Below are positions 26,592-36,211 of a stretch of DNA of 64,000 nt, piece after piece (position 1 is the first letter of the stretch; every line of letters begins with the position of its first letter). A program made the position numbers and the translations under genes. The notes beneath the pieces were generated by a model. It was not told the DNA's origin and searched no databases. It saw only the letters and a list, made by a program, of their open reading frames with translations. The DNA comes from Kordia sp039026955 (GTDB lineage: Bacteria > Bacteroidota > Bacteroidia > Flavobacteriales > Flavobacteriaceae): positions 1 to 64,000 of the forward strand of contig JBCCLH010000020.1 in NCBI GenBank assembly GCA_039026955.1. Reading direction: 5' to 3'.

Positions 26592-28058
26592 TTAATATCC
26601 TGCATTTTGTGACCAACGATTTCCTGCCAATTCAATTTCAATTCTTGGAATTGGGAATACCTCGTTTTTCCCTGGCGTAAACCCTGGAATAGAGCTGGTT
26701 TCTCCTGTTCTAACTTGATCAAAGAAACGATGTCCTTCGCCCGCTAGTTCACGTCTTCTTTCTGCTAGTACATTTTCTAATGTAGCTGTAATTCTGTTGT
26801 TTGTGTTGCCAAATGCTCTGTCGCGAATAGCATCTAAGAAGGTTTGCGGATTGGCTATCGGTGCTGGTGCCCGCAAGTTTGCTTCTGCTGCCATGAGTAA
26901 CACATCTGCATAACGAATAGCTCTGTAGTTGTTGCTACGATTGATGTTTGCATCTTGAATCACGTTGTCATTTGCATATGGAATGTATTTTAGATTGAAA
27001 AATCCTGTGTGTTCTGAACCTAAGTTAAAGGTTACATCGGGTCTTGCTGCTACAAAAGCATCAATGTCTAGAACTGTGGCTTCCAATCGTGTATCGCCTG
27101 CTTGGTATAAGTTGACAACGTCCTGTACGGGCACATTGAAACTGAACCCTGAAGCATAGGGACTGAAGTCTCCACCTTGAAAACGCGGTCCCATGAATCC
27201 GACAGCGACATTTCCTTCTACACATTGAAAACAACCGAAACTTGCACCTTCTTGCGTACCTGAGTATTGTATTTCAAATACAGATTCGACATTGTTTTCG
27301 TTGTTGTTTAAGAAGATTGTGTTGAAGTTTTGTACTAATTGATATTGTCCTGAGTTGATGACTTCATTAAAAGCTTGCGCTGCTTCTGTGAATTTTTCTT
27401 GATATAAGTATATTTTCCCTAGTAATGCCCAAGCTGCTCCTTTGGTGGCGCGTCCTTGCTGTGTTTGTGTCCAAGGCAATTCTGGAATGGCATTCATTAA
27501 GTCTATTTCTAAACGCGCATATACTTCTGCGGCTGGCGTTCGGTCAATCGATTGTGTTTCGTCAATCGTGATTCTTCTGTCCGTATATAAGGGTACGTCG
27601 CCAAAGAATTTTACCAATTCAAAGTAGAAATAAGAACGTAGAAATAAGTTTTCAGCTAATAGTTGATCTTTTCCGTCAAAATCGAGATTGTCTTGGAATT
27701 CAACAATGTAATTCGCTCGACTAATTCCCGCATACATCCACTGGAATACGTTTCGCAACGCTGCATTATCAGGCGTATGAATCATGTCGTCGATTTGTTG
27801 CCACTCTAGTACATCTGTAGGATTTTCTCCTCCACAGAGACTATTATCAGAGGCGATTTCCCCCAAAATATTACTCAAATACGTCGTAGAGAGCAAGTCA
27901 TACACACCAATAAGTGCATCCTGATAGTTGTCTGGCGTATTGAAAAAGTTTTCTGAGTTTTCTTGCCCTGGCGGCAATATTTCTAGGTAATCATCACAAG
28001 ATTGTATGCTCATAATGATCAGTAGCGTGAGTGCTAGTTTTGTTATCTTATTGTACAT
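26592..28058 (-). CDS. SusD/RagB-family glycan-binding lipoprotein
   Basis: A 488-aa lipoprotein with lipobox Cys21 (IMSIQSCDDYLEI). The N-terminal SusD-like helices (LPPGQENSENFFNTPDNYQD) and the C-terminal RagB/SusD domain (NNYRAIRYADVLLMAAEANL, LDAIRDRAFG, ERRRELAGEGHRFFDQVRTG) are complete. It forms the lid of the SusC transporter and binds the glucan at the cell surface. It starts 14 bases after the susC stop. Confidence 0.96.
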   Translation of the reverse strand: MYNKITKLALTLLIIMSIQSCDDYLEILPPGQENSENFFNTPDNYQDALIGVYDLLSTTYLSNILGEIASDNSLCGGENPTDVLEWQQIDDMIHTPDNAALRNVFQWMYAGISRANYIVEFQDNLDFDGKDQLLAENLFLRSYFYFELVKFFGDVPLYTDRRITIDETQSIDRTPAAEVYARLEIDLMNAIPELPWTQTQQGRATKGAAWALLGKIYLYQEKFTEAAQAFNEVINSGQYQLVQNFNTIFLNNNENNVESVFEIQYSGTQEGASFGCFQCVEGNVAVGFMGPRFQGGDFSPYASGFSFNVPVQDVVNLYQAGDTRLEATVLDIDAFVAARPDVTFNLGSEHTGFFNLKYIPYANDNVIQDANINRSNNYRAIRYADVLLMAAEANLRAPAPIANPQTFLDAIRDRAFGNTNNRITATLENVLAERRRELAGEGHRFFDQVRTGETSSIPGFTPGKNEVFPIPRIEIELAGNRWSQNAGY

Positions 28059-28072
28059 AGTAGTGATGTTTT

Positions 28073-31000
28073 TTAAAATGATACATTAACTCCTGTTGTA
28101 AAGGTTCTTGCTAAAGGATACTGTCCTAAGTCAACTCCTGCCGCTAACGGATTCGCATTTGAGACATCAGGGTTGTATCCGCGATAATTTGTAAATGTAT
28201 GCAAGTTGTTTACTGAAAAATAGATTCTGAATCTGTCTAAATGAATTTTTTCTAGGATTGAATCTGGTAACGAGTATCCAACTTGAATGTTTTGTATACG
28301 CAAGTACGATCCATCTTCTACAAAAAAGTCTGAGAATAAACGGTTATTCGACGCGTTTGTAGAAGCTCTTGGTACAAAGTTCGAAGTACCTTCTCCTGTC
28401 CAACGATCTAAGTATAGTGTTGGTTTGTTGCTATACGTTAGGAAACGTTCGTAACTTCTGGCAATGTCGTTTCCGATAGAAGCGTACCATGTCGTCCCAA
28501 AGTCAAATTGTTTGTAGTTTAGGTTGAGATTGAATCCCATGGTGAAGTCTGGAATTGGATTTCCAATCATCGCTTGATCGTCCTCACTTCCAAATTCAAT
28601 AACACCATCACCATCTACATCTACGTAGCGAATGTCTCCCGGCTGTGCATCTGGTTGCACGGCATGTGCATCAATTTCAGCTTGATTTTGAAAGATTCCA
28701 TCCGTTTTTAATCCCCAGAATGCTCCAATTGGCAATCCAGATTGGAAACGCGAGGTTGTTTGGTTCAAATCAAAGAGTCCGCCAGGCAAGAATCCTGCGG
28801 CATTGTTTACTTCAATTGCTTCGTTGTCAATGCTTGTTAAATTGTATCCTACTTGAATTCTGAAATCATCCGAGAAATCGTGCGAGAAGTTGATGCTTAA
28901 GTCCAAACCTCTGTTTTCTACAATTCCCGCATTGACTACTGGCGCTGAACTTCCTCCTGCACTTGTTCCGAGTAATGCTGAAACTTCAGGTACTAAGAGT
29001 AAGTCTTCTGTACGTTTTCTATAGTAATCGACAGTAACATCTAGTTTACGGTCAAATAAGCTCATATCTACACCAATGTTGGTCTGCTTGGTAGTTTCCC
29101 ATTGCAGTTGTGAGTTGGATAAAGCACCAATTGCATTTCCAAATGCTAAGGTATCTCCAAACGGATATTGCGCTTCTGCATTGGCTCCTTGTAAGAATCC
29201 TAACCAACGGAAACTACCAATTCGGTCGTTCCCTGTGATTCCCCAACTTCCTCTTAGTTTTAAGTTGTCAATGATGCTCGATTTGAAGAAATCTTCTTGC
29301 GAAATGACCCAACCGCCTGAGAAAGATGGAAAGTATCCTACACGATTGTCTGGGCCAAAACGCGTAGAAGCATCACGACGTACCATTGCGGAGAATAGAT
29401 ATTTTCCTTGATAATCGTACTGAACACGTCCAAAGATGGAATATAAACGATCTTCTCCGATTCCCGTAGTTGGACTTAAGGTTTGCTGAATGTCTTGCGG
29501 ATCGCCGTTTGGCGTATCATCATCGTCAATAATGAATGATTGTGTATTGCTTAAGTACGCGTTGCTCCAATCGTCTGGACCGTTTACTAGGTATCCTGTC
29601 GCGAAGAATCCGTCGTATTGAAAACTTTGCAATGAAGTTCCTAAAAGTCCGCTTATATTATGATCTCCAAATGTTTTTTTATAGTTGATGAAGCTTTCCC
29701 AAGTGTAATCGAAGAAGTTTTGCACATTCTCTCCTACCAAGCTGTATACATCTCTGTCGCCATCTGCATTGTTGTCTAACACAAATTGATTGTTTTCTAC
29801 TAATACTGTGTTTTGCACCTTATTTGGTCCATAGTATTGTAGCGGAATGTAGAAACGATCTACTTGGTCTGCGTAATTAAAGTTGAATCGTGAGGTTGCT
29901 TGTAAATCTTCAATGATTTCGTATTGCAATTCTAATTTTCCTGTAAAACGATTTACTTTGGTCACATTATACGTATTGTCGATCACCGCAAAAGGATTGA
30001 TAATTTCAATTCCCTGTTCAGCGCCAATGTAGGAGAATCCGCCTGATGGACCTGTTCCGTCTGTTCCGTCAAATACTGGTGTTAGTGGAGAAGCATTTGC
30101 TCCGTAATATAAGATTGAGCCTCTTCCGCCTTCTGGAATGCCTCTTCTTTTTACGTTTGTGTAGAGTAATAGCGTATTTAATTTTAATTTTTCAGTAAGA
30201 TCAATGCTTAAATTATTTTTAAGTGTCCATCTGGTAAAGTTTGATTTTTCACTGGCAATAATACCGTCTTGTCCTAAGTAACTACCGCTGATTCCGTAAG
30301 TGATACGCTCAGAACCGCCTGCAGCACTTAAACTGTGACTGAATAATGGTGCCGATGTAAATAATTCATCTTGCCAATCCGTTCCTGTTCCTAACGAAGA
30401 AAGGTCTGGATATGGTAATGGATTTCCGTCTGCAATTTCTGTTTCGTTCACATATACTGCATATTCAGTCGCATTCATTAAGTCTAATGTATTTGAAGTT
30501 TCCTGTACTGCGTAGAATGCGTTGTATGAGAATTTTGTTTTGGAATCTTTACGACCGCTTTTTGTCGTGATTAAAATAACTCCGTTGGATGCTTGTACTC
30601 CATAAATTGCGGAACTGGCATCTTTAATCACGTCTATTTTTTCAATGTCGTTTGGATCAACCACACTTAAGTCGTTTCCAATATTTACACCATCTACAAT
30701 AATTAAAGGATCATTGTTTCCGTTGGAAGTAATACCACGAATACGAATGTTCAATGCCGCACCTGGCGAACCAGAGTTTGCATTTACTTGTACTCCAGAA
30801 GCCGATCCTTGCAGCGCTTCTTCCACTCGTACAGGATTTCTCGCCACAATTTCTTCGGCTTCTACCGAGGCGAATGCTCCTGAAACAAGTTCTTTTCTTT
30901 GGGAACCATATCCGATAACAACCACAGATTCTAATGCTTCTGCGTCTTCTTTCAAGGTTATGGTTAATGCGGTGTCGGAAGTGATCACAACTTCTTGAGT

Positions 31001-31234
31001 TGCGTATCCAACGTAGGAAAACACAAGTGTGCTTCCATTGGGAACGTTTGGTAAGCTAAAGTTTCCATCGAAATCAGTAGAGGTTCCTCTTGAAGTGTTT
31101 TTTAATAAAACGGACACTCCTGGCAATGGTGTTTGGGTACCATCTTCCAATACTGTCCCTTTTATTTCAAACTCTTGTCCATAGCTCCATATCGAGGTGA
31201 GCAATAGCGCAAGGATGATTACATATCGGTTCAT
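28073..31234 (-). CDS. SusC/RagA-family TonB-dependent glycan transporter
   Basis: A 1053-aa outer-membrane protein, of usual length. Signal peptide MNRYVIILALLLTSIWSYGQ. Residues 22-105 form the carboxypeptidase-regulatory-like domain (VLEDGTQTPLPGVSVLLKNT). The plug follows (VVVIGYGSQRKELVSGAFAS, IRIRGITSNGNNDPLIIVDG), then the beta-barrel, ending in Phe (FTTGVNVSF). It imports oligosaccharides with TonB/ExbBD energy and pairs with the SusD protein next to it. It is the first gene of the upstream PUL operon, preceded by the motif-bearing region 31235-31577. Confidence 0.96.
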   Translation of the reverse strand: MNRYVIILALLLTSIWSYGQEFEIKGTVLEDGTQTPLPGVSVLLKNTSRGTSTDFDGNFSLPNVPNGSTLVFSYVGYATQEVVITSDTALTITLKEDAEALESVVVIGYGSQRKELVSGAFASVEAEEIVARNPVRVEEALQGSASGVQVNANSGSPGAALNIRIRGITSNGNNDPLIIVDGVNIGNDLSVVDPNDIEKIDVIKDASSAIYGVQASNGVILITTKSGRKDSKTKFSYNAFYAVQETSNTLDLMNATEYAVYVNETEIADGNPLPYPDLSSLGTGTDWQDELFTSAPLFSHSLSAAGGSERITYGISGSYLGQDGIIASEKSNFTRWTLKNNLSIDLTEKLKLNTLLLYTNVKRRGIPEGGRGSILYYGANASPLTPVFDGTDGTGPSGGFSYIGAEQGIEIINPFAVIDNTYNVTKVNRFTGKLELQYEIIEDLQATSRFNFNYADQVDRFYIPLQYYGPNKVQNTVLVENNQFVLDNNADGDRDVYSLVGENVQNFFDYTWESFINYKKTFGDHNISGLLGTSLQSFQYDGFFATGYLVNGPDDWSNAYLSNTQSFIIDDDDTPNGDPQDIQQTLSPTTGIGEDRLYSIFGRVQYDYQGKYLFSAMVRRDASTRFGPDNRVGYFPSFSGGWVISQEDFFKSSIIDNLKLRGSWGITGNDRIGSFRWLGFLQGANAEAQYPFGDTLAFGNAIGALSNSQLQWETTKQTNIGVDMSLFDRKLDVTVDYYRKRTEDLLLVPEVSALLGTSAGGSSAPVVNAGIVENRGLDLSINFSHDFSDDFRIQVGYNLTSIDNEAIEVNNAAGFLPGGLFDLNQTTSRFQSGLPIGAFWGLKTDGIFQNQAEIDAHAVQPDAQPGDIRYVDVDGDGVIEFGSEDDQAMIGNPIPDFTMGFNLNLNYKQFDFGTTWYASIGNDIARSYERFLTYSNKPTLYLDRWTGEGTSNFVPRASTNASNNRLFSDFFVEDGSYLRIQNIQVGYSLPDSILEKIHLDRFRIYFSVNNLHTFTNYRGYNPDVSNANPLAAGVDLGQYPLARTFTTGVNVSF

Positions 31235-31577
31235 AAAGTTGTTTTTTAATTGTTGACAATTTATTTACAATTGTTAACGATTCCTTAAAAAACACCTATA
31301 CAAAAAGCATACATCCTAATTTTTATTGAAGCTTTTTGAATAATTCTCAACAAAAGCCCTTTGTTTATGTGATATTGACAACTTTAATAAATAGTAAAAA
31401 AATTCTTGCTGTAGCACAAAAAATGACAACTACAACGTTGTTGTTGTGGTAATGTTGAGGTACTTTTTTAAAATGTTGTGGTATTTGACGAAATGCTGTA
31501 ATCGTGTATTGGTAAGAAATTATTGATTTCGTGGTATAATAAGTAATTTTCTAAACTATTAATAAAAACTTTAAACC
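31235..31577. other. Divergent promoter region between susC and a peptide gene
   Basis: 343 bases without a gene. The susC gene is transcribed leftwards from 31234 and a small peptide gene rightwards from 31578, so both promoters should be here. The stretch carries two TGTTGTGGTA-type motifs (31443-31487) and an imperfect dyad ATTGTTGACAAT...ATTGTTAACG near 31250-31280, close to the susC start. Confidence 0.6.
31429..31487. promoter_or_regulatory. TGTTGTGGTA motif pair, candidate operator
   Basis: GTTGTGGTAATGTTG at 31443-31457 is identical to 22497-22511 before the other PUL transcript. A second copy, ATGTTGTGGTATTTG, lies at 31473-31487, 30 bases (about three helical turns) away. An ACTACAAC half-site at 31429-31436 mirrors the one at 22462. 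The spacing suggests a dimeric regulator. Confidence 0.55.
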
Positions 31578-31742
31578 ATGAAAAAATCAGTAAAAAAATT
31601 AAGCTTACGTAAAACTTCTATTTTAAAATTAAATGAAATGCCAGCAATTATTGGTGGACTTGTTCCTTTAGATGCATCTGGTGCACAAGGTTGTGGTGGA
31701 GAGAAAACTCAACCTGGTTGTCCAACAACTATTACTGGATAA
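31578..31742 (+). CDS. Lanthipeptide-like precursor peptide beside susC
   Basis: A 54-aa peptide starting MKKSVKKLSLRKTSILKLNE and continuing to a Gly-Gly at residues 26-27 (AIIGG). The basic start, L-S-L-R-K-T-S-I and final I-G-G match class I lanthipeptide leaders of Bacteroidota and the leader of the peptide at 351. The core of 27 residues has two Cys (GCGG, PGCP) and several Thr/Ser. There are no modification or export genes in the window. It lies between the susC promoter and the PUL regulator on the opposite strand. A strong terminator follows at 31770. Confidence 0.72.
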   Translation: MKKSVKKLSLRKTSILKLNEMPAIIGGLVPLDASGAQGCGGEKTQPGCPTTITG

Positions 31743-31769
31743 ATATCTATATTTTTCGATATTTTAAGC

Positions 31770-31811
31770 AGAAGCTATGATGCAATTTTTGTGTTGTAGC
31801 TTCTTTTTTGT
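31770..31811 (+). terminator. Terminator of the small peptide gene
   Basis: The stem AGAAGCTA (31770-31777) pairs with TAGCTTCT (31797-31804), with partial pairing inside the loop. TTTTTT follows directly on the + strand. It is 27 bases after the peptide stop and just before the convergent regulator gene. Confidence 0.8.
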
Positions 31812-31828
31812 TTTGTATAGGTGAACTT

Positions 31829-34630
31829 TTATAGATTTAGGAAGTAATCGTTCAAATTGATCTCACGAGCCAAACTAATCTTCTTACGCAGTCGATACCG
31901 TTTTATTTCTACGCTACGTACCGAAATATTGAGTAATGGCGCAATTTCTTTGGAAGATAGGTTTAAACGTAAATATGCACATAAACGCAGATCATTCGCG
32001 GTTAGTTGTGGATGTAGCTCTTTTACTTTTTTAAAGAAATCCTTATCGGCATGATTGAAGGCTTCTTCAAAGAATTTCCAATCTTCTGCATTGTTGATGT
32101 TTTTATCGATCAGTCGAATGACAGGCTTTACATCTTGCTGTTCCTTTTTTTGCTTTTGCAATTCTTGCTTGATGCTATTCAACGTTTCATTCTTTTTAAT
32201 CATATTCATCGTTGCAATCGCTAATTCACGATTTTTCGACTCAATATCGTTATTAAGTTGGGTATTTTTTAGTTGAATGATTTCTTTTTGAGCTTCTAAT
32301 TCTTTTAGCGCCAATTCACGGGTTTTCTTTTCTAGTAAACGCTCACGCTGTCTTCTGTAGTAACGTTTGTAAAAGCTATTAATCGCAGTAAACATCAAAA
32401 TTGTAAAGATAGCATAGACCGCAAGCGCAACATTTGACAAATACCAAGGACGGTTGATTTCAAATTGATACGATGCAATATTTGGCGTTACTTGATTGTT
32501 GATGCGAGCTTTTACTTTAAAATCGTACGTGCCGTGCGGTAGGTTTTCAAAGGAAACTTCCGATTGTGTACTCCATTGACTCCATTCGTTATATAAACCT
32601 TCAAGCTGATAGGAATATTCAGCGACTTCATATTTGTTATAGGCAGGAATGCTATACATAAAGGCTAAGTAGTTTTCGTCAGCGTTGAACTCCTGTGCTT
32701 CTGCTTGTAGTGGCATTTCTTGTATGTTTCCTGATAAAGTTCGATTCACCACACTGTTAATGTGAATTTCGTATTCTTTGGAATTAATTGCCTCTAAATC
32801 AATGGTAATATAGCCGTTGGAAGTTCCTAAAAGATAGGTTTTTCCAGAAATGTGTGAAATGTTTTCATAGCCTTTCATTTCATTACGCAACGATTGTGGA
32901 ATGGCAATACGCTTGATTTTAAAGTCTCCGTTTAGCTTTCCTTTGGTTACATAATTGATATAATTATTCGTGAAAGCCCATAAATACCCTGCATTATCAA
33001 CGATCAGCTTTCCGGAAGTGTAGTAATCATTTTCAAAGATGGTACTCAAAATGGAATTCTTCTGGAAATTTTCTGCGGCAGCGTTATACACAAAGATGCC
33101 GTTTTTATTGGCTTGGTAAATCTTTCTATCAAATGCTACCAAACTGGTATTAGCACTTTTTTCAATCGTTGCATTTTTAGTGAATGCCGTGACTTCTTGA
33201 TAATTTTTATCTAACGTCAACTCATATACACCTTTATATTCGTGATTCATCAAGATTTTTATTGGCGAAACGAATTCAAAATGTTTTGATGAAATATCAA
33301 ATCCTTTGAGTTTGTGTGAAAATTTCCAAGTATCATTTTCTTTAGTCAACACATACAAACCGTCGTAATTTCCTTGAATGATGTTGTTTTCTTTTCCTGG
33401 AATCACTTTTAAATCCCAAGTTCCTTGTAGATTGCCAATGCGTTGTTGCGTTCCTTTGTTGATGAGGAAAGTTCCTGAGTCGTGTCCGCAGAATAATTCA
33501 TCCTGAATCACACGCAAACACCACACTTGCCCTTTGGTTCCTTCGATAAAAGTAAAATCGTCAGTACTATTCGCAGATTTGTAAAATAAGCCTTGATTCG
33601 TCCCTAAATACACATATCCATCATGAATGATTGACGCGTAAATTGTTCCCAAACGTCCTGTTTGATCTGCATAGTATTTAAACGGTTCTTTGGTGTTGAT
33701 ACAGTTAATTCCATTGTCCAAGCCTGTCCACAGATTGCCATCAATGTCTTCAAATAAGGAAAGTGCTGTATTATCACCCAAGCCTTTTTCTTGATCAATA
33801 TGATAGCGCAATTCTCCTTCAGCAGTAATAAAAAAGATGCCTTTTGCAATGGTTCCTAACACATAACTTCCATCTGCTAGTTGCGTGCTCGTGTAGATAC
33901 TTTTTTGACTGTACTGCGCTTGATATGGAAGTTGCATCGCTGTTAAATCATTCGCATTAAGCATAAACCAACCATTTTCGCGCGTAATGATTATTTTTTG
34001 ATTTCCTTTCGGGAACAATCCAACGATTCTGTTGTTGCGGAGAATAGCATTGTCACTCACAAGCACTTTGTTTCCATTTTCAATGCTGTACAAACCTTCT
34101 TCTAGCACCTGAAAAAACAATTCATCTTCAATTTTATATAATTTCGTGATGATATTTTCCGCGTTGATGATTTTAAGCGAATTATCTTCCGTATGATAGA
34201 TATAAATACGATCTAACGACTGAAAAAGTACCCATTTGTCCAATTGAATGATCTGCCAAAACTGTTCATCTTCCTTCATTTCTACCTTTAAAGCATCCGT
34301 CAAGGAAGTATATTCTAGCACTCCTGCCGCATTGCGTTTCCAATAGCCGAAGTTCATGTAACAACCTGTATACACACGATCGCCAATGACTTTTACCGAG
34401 CGCATAATAGTTTCATTTGGCGATTTGTAAAGTTTCCACTGTGCACCATTGAATTCCAATAACCCTTGATTATTAGCCACATAGATATACGCATCCGCAG
34501 ATTGAGAAATCATCCAATTTTGATTATCTGCGTTGTAAATTTTCGGAGTATAGTTGATAATTGGCGGCAATTCCTGCGCATAGGAAAGGCTCAAAAACAA
34601 TACTAGGAATACATTAATTAGGGTTCGCAA
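31829..34630 (-). CDS. Triple-Tyr (Y_Y_Y) sensor with LuxR-type HTH, probable PUL regulator
   Basis: A 933-aa protein. Start: TTG at 34630, preceded directly by an in-frame TAG. It gives a signal peptide (MRTLINVFLVLFLSLSYAQ), whereas the next Met would remove it, so TTG is the likely start. Residues 25-640 form a beta-propeller (repeats such as GDNTALSLFEDIDGNLWTGL). About 655-735 is the Y_Y_Y domain (YSYQLEGLYNEWSQWS). A membrane helix at about 740-762 (VALAVYAIFTILMFTAI) and a coiled coil follow. The end is a LuxR-type DNA-binding domain (LTANDLRLCAYLRLNLSSKE, NISVRSVEIKRYRLRKKI). It has no kinase or receiver. It should sense a glycan in the periplasm and bind DNA directly. The position next to the susC promoter suggests PUL control. 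Confidence 0.87.
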   Translation of the reverse strand: MRTLINVFLVLFLSLSYAQELPPIINYTPKIYNADNQNWMISQSADAYIYVANNQGLLEFNGAQWKLYKSPNETIMRSVKVIGDRVYTGCYMNFGYWKRNAAGVLEYTSLTDALKVEMKEDEQFWQIIQLDKWVLFQSLDRIYIYHTEDNSLKIINAENIITKLYKIEDELFFQVLEEGLYSIENGNKVLVSDNAILRNNRIVGLFPKGNQKIIITRENGWFMLNANDLTAMQLPYQAQYSQKSIYTSTQLADGSYVLGTIAKGIFFITAEGELRYHIDQEKGLGDNTALSLFEDIDGNLWTGLDNGINCINTKEPFKYYADQTGRLGTIYASIIHDGYVYLGTNQGLFYKSANSTDDFTFIEGTKGQVWCLRVIQDELFCGHDSGTFLINKGTQQRIGNLQGTWDLKVIPGKENNIIQGNYDGLYVLTKENDTWKFSHKLKGFDISSKHFEFVSPIKILMNHEYKGVYELTLDKNYQEVTAFTKNATIEKSANTSLVAFDRKIYQANKNGIFVYNAAAENFQKNSILSTIFENDYYTSGKLIVDNAGYLWAFTNNYINYVTKGKLNGDFKIKRIAIPQSLRNEMKGYENISHISGKTYLLGTSNGYITIDLEAINSKEYEIHINSVVNRTLSGNIQEMPLQAEAQEFNADENYLAFMYSIPAYNKYEVAEYSYQLEGLYNEWSQWSTQSEVSFENLPHGTYDFKVKARINNQVTPNIASYQFEINRPWYLSNVALAVYAIFTILMFTAINSFYKRYYRRQRERLLEKKTRELALKELEAQKEIIQLKNTQLNNDIESKNRELAIATMNMIKKNETLNSIKQELQKQKKEQQDVKPVIRLIDKNINNAEDWKFFEEAFNHADKDFFKKVKELHPQLTANDLRLCAYLRLNLSSKEIAPLLNISVRSVEIKRYRLRKKISLAREINLNDYFLNL

Positions 34631-34785
34631 CTATGAATCAGTTTTTGTGTTTTATTGTAAATTTAAGGTTAATTTTTGACTTTTATCCAAATACATACCA
34701 AGGAAAAACTAGTACGTATTCGGAAAAGCGTCAAATTTTAGAGGTTATGACAAGGAAATTTTACCTTTGCAAAAATTTATAATTT

Positions 34786-36024
34786 ATGAATATACAGGAT
34801 GCATTTCGGCTGGTGTATAATTTTTTAATAGAGAACGAATACAGTGAAACGACGGCGATTTATTTGAATCTGGTTGCAGGTATTGTTGCGATTGGAATTT
34901 TAGCGTTTATCACAGATTATATTGTGCGACGTATTTTGGTGGCACTCTCCTATCGTTTGGCTCCGAAGACAAAAACGGATTTTGACGATTTCCTTATCAA
35001 AAATAAAACACCACAAAATATAGCGCATATCATTCCTGTGTTGCTGATTGAGCAAACGACGACTTATTTGTTTGCGGATTTTCCAAATTTTCAAAGCAGC
35101 TTTTTAATTGCGATTGATATTTTCTTGGTCATATTGATCATAAAAGTGATTCGAAGCATTCTGAATTCCTTACGCGATTTTTTGAAAACTTTAAATTCGT
35201 TTAAGGACAAACCGATTGACAGTTATATTCAGGTTTTTATGATCTTCGTGTGGTTAGTTGGGATTGTGTTGAGTTTTTCGATTCTTACGGGAAAATCTAT
35301 TTGGGCATTTTTAACGACGTTAGGAGCTTTATCGGCGGTTATTTTGCTGATTTTTAGAGATACGATTCTCGGTTTTGTGGCGAGTATTCAAGTTGCCGTA
35401 AACGATATGGTTCGCATTGGTGATTGGATTACGATGGAAAAATACGGCGCAGATGGTGATGTGATTGAAATCAACTTAGCGACCGTAAAAGTGCAGAATT
35501 TTGATAAAACCATTACCACGATTCCAACCTATGCGTTGATTTCCGATTCGTTTAAAAACTGGCGCGGCATGAACGATTCTGGTGGAAGAAGAATCAAACG
35601 TGCGATTATTATCAAAGCGCCAAGCATTCATTATGTAAGCAATGAAGAAATCGAGGAATTCAAGAAGATTCAATTGATTACGGAGTATATGAAAAGTCGT
35701 GAAGCAGAAATTATACAATTCAACGCGGATCATAATATTGACAAATCTTTACTCATCAACGGTCGAAATATGACGAATATCGGCGTATTCCGTAAATATG
35801 TAGAATCGTATTTGGAAACACATCCTGCCATCAATAAAGATATGACCATTATGAGTCGTCAGTTGGCACAAACACCACAGGGAATTCCGTTAGAAATCTA
35901 TGCGTTTAGCGCAGATAAAGTCTGGAAAAACTACGAATACATTATGGGCGACATCTTTGATCATTTGTTGGCGGCGATTCCTTATTTTAATTTGGAGATT
36001 TATGAGTTGAATATTGGGTCTTAG
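34786..36024 (+). CDS. MscS-family mechanosensitive channel (YbdG-like)
   Basis: A 412-aa inner-membrane protein with about five membrane segments (AIYLNLVAGIVAIGILAF, FLIAIDIFLVILIIKVI, and WAFLTTLGALSAVILLIFRD as the pore-lining region). The MscS beta-domain follows with VAVNDMVRIGDWITMEKYG and FKNWRGMNDSGGRRIKRAI. The length and the W-R-G-M-x-x-S-G-G-R-R motif point to the YbdG/MscM subgroup rather than short MscS. It releases solutes after osmotic downshock. It is monocistronic and divergent from the regulator gene. Confidence 0.92.
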   Translation: MNIQDAFRLVYNFLIENEYSETTAIYLNLVAGIVAIGILAFITDYIVRRILVALSYRLAPKTKTDFDDFLIKNKTPQNIAHIIPVLLIEQTTTYLFADFPNFQSSFLIAIDIFLVILIIKVIRSILNSLRDFLKTLNSFKDKPIDSYIQVFMIFVWLVGIVLSFSILTGKSIWAFLTTLGALSAVILLIFRDTILGFVASIQVAVNDMVRIGDWITMEKYGADGDVIEINLATVKVQNFDKTITTIPTYALISDSFKNWRGMNDSGGRRIKRAIIIKAPSIHYVSNEEIEEFKKIQLITEYMKSREAEIIQFNADHNIDKSLLINGRNMTNIGVFRKYVESYLETHPAINKDMTIMSRQLAQTPQGIPLEIYAFSADKVWKNYEYIMGDIFDHLLAAIPYFNLEIYELNIGS

Positions 36025-36170
36025 GTGTTGGGTTTTGGGTCGCTTTGCTTTTGGTTGCTGGTTGCTGGTTGCTGGTTGTTTGAAAATACTTTTTCATTTT
36101 AAATTTTGAGTTTTACATTTTAAATTTTGCTGTTCGTTTGTTGTCGGTTGGTCGCTGCGCTCTGTTGTCA
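36025..36170 (+). repeat. Dispersed repeat family 2, copy 1
   Basis: Starts with short G/T repeats (GGTTGCT three times). Then comes a T/A-rich part (TTTTTCATTTTAAATTTTGA) and the segment TTTGTTGTCGGTTGGTCGC. Related copies lie at about 52920-53060 and 62355-62485. Confidence 0.65.
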
Positions 36171-36211
36171 GTTGAATTTCCTTGATGAAAGTAAATGATT
36201 TTGATACAACT

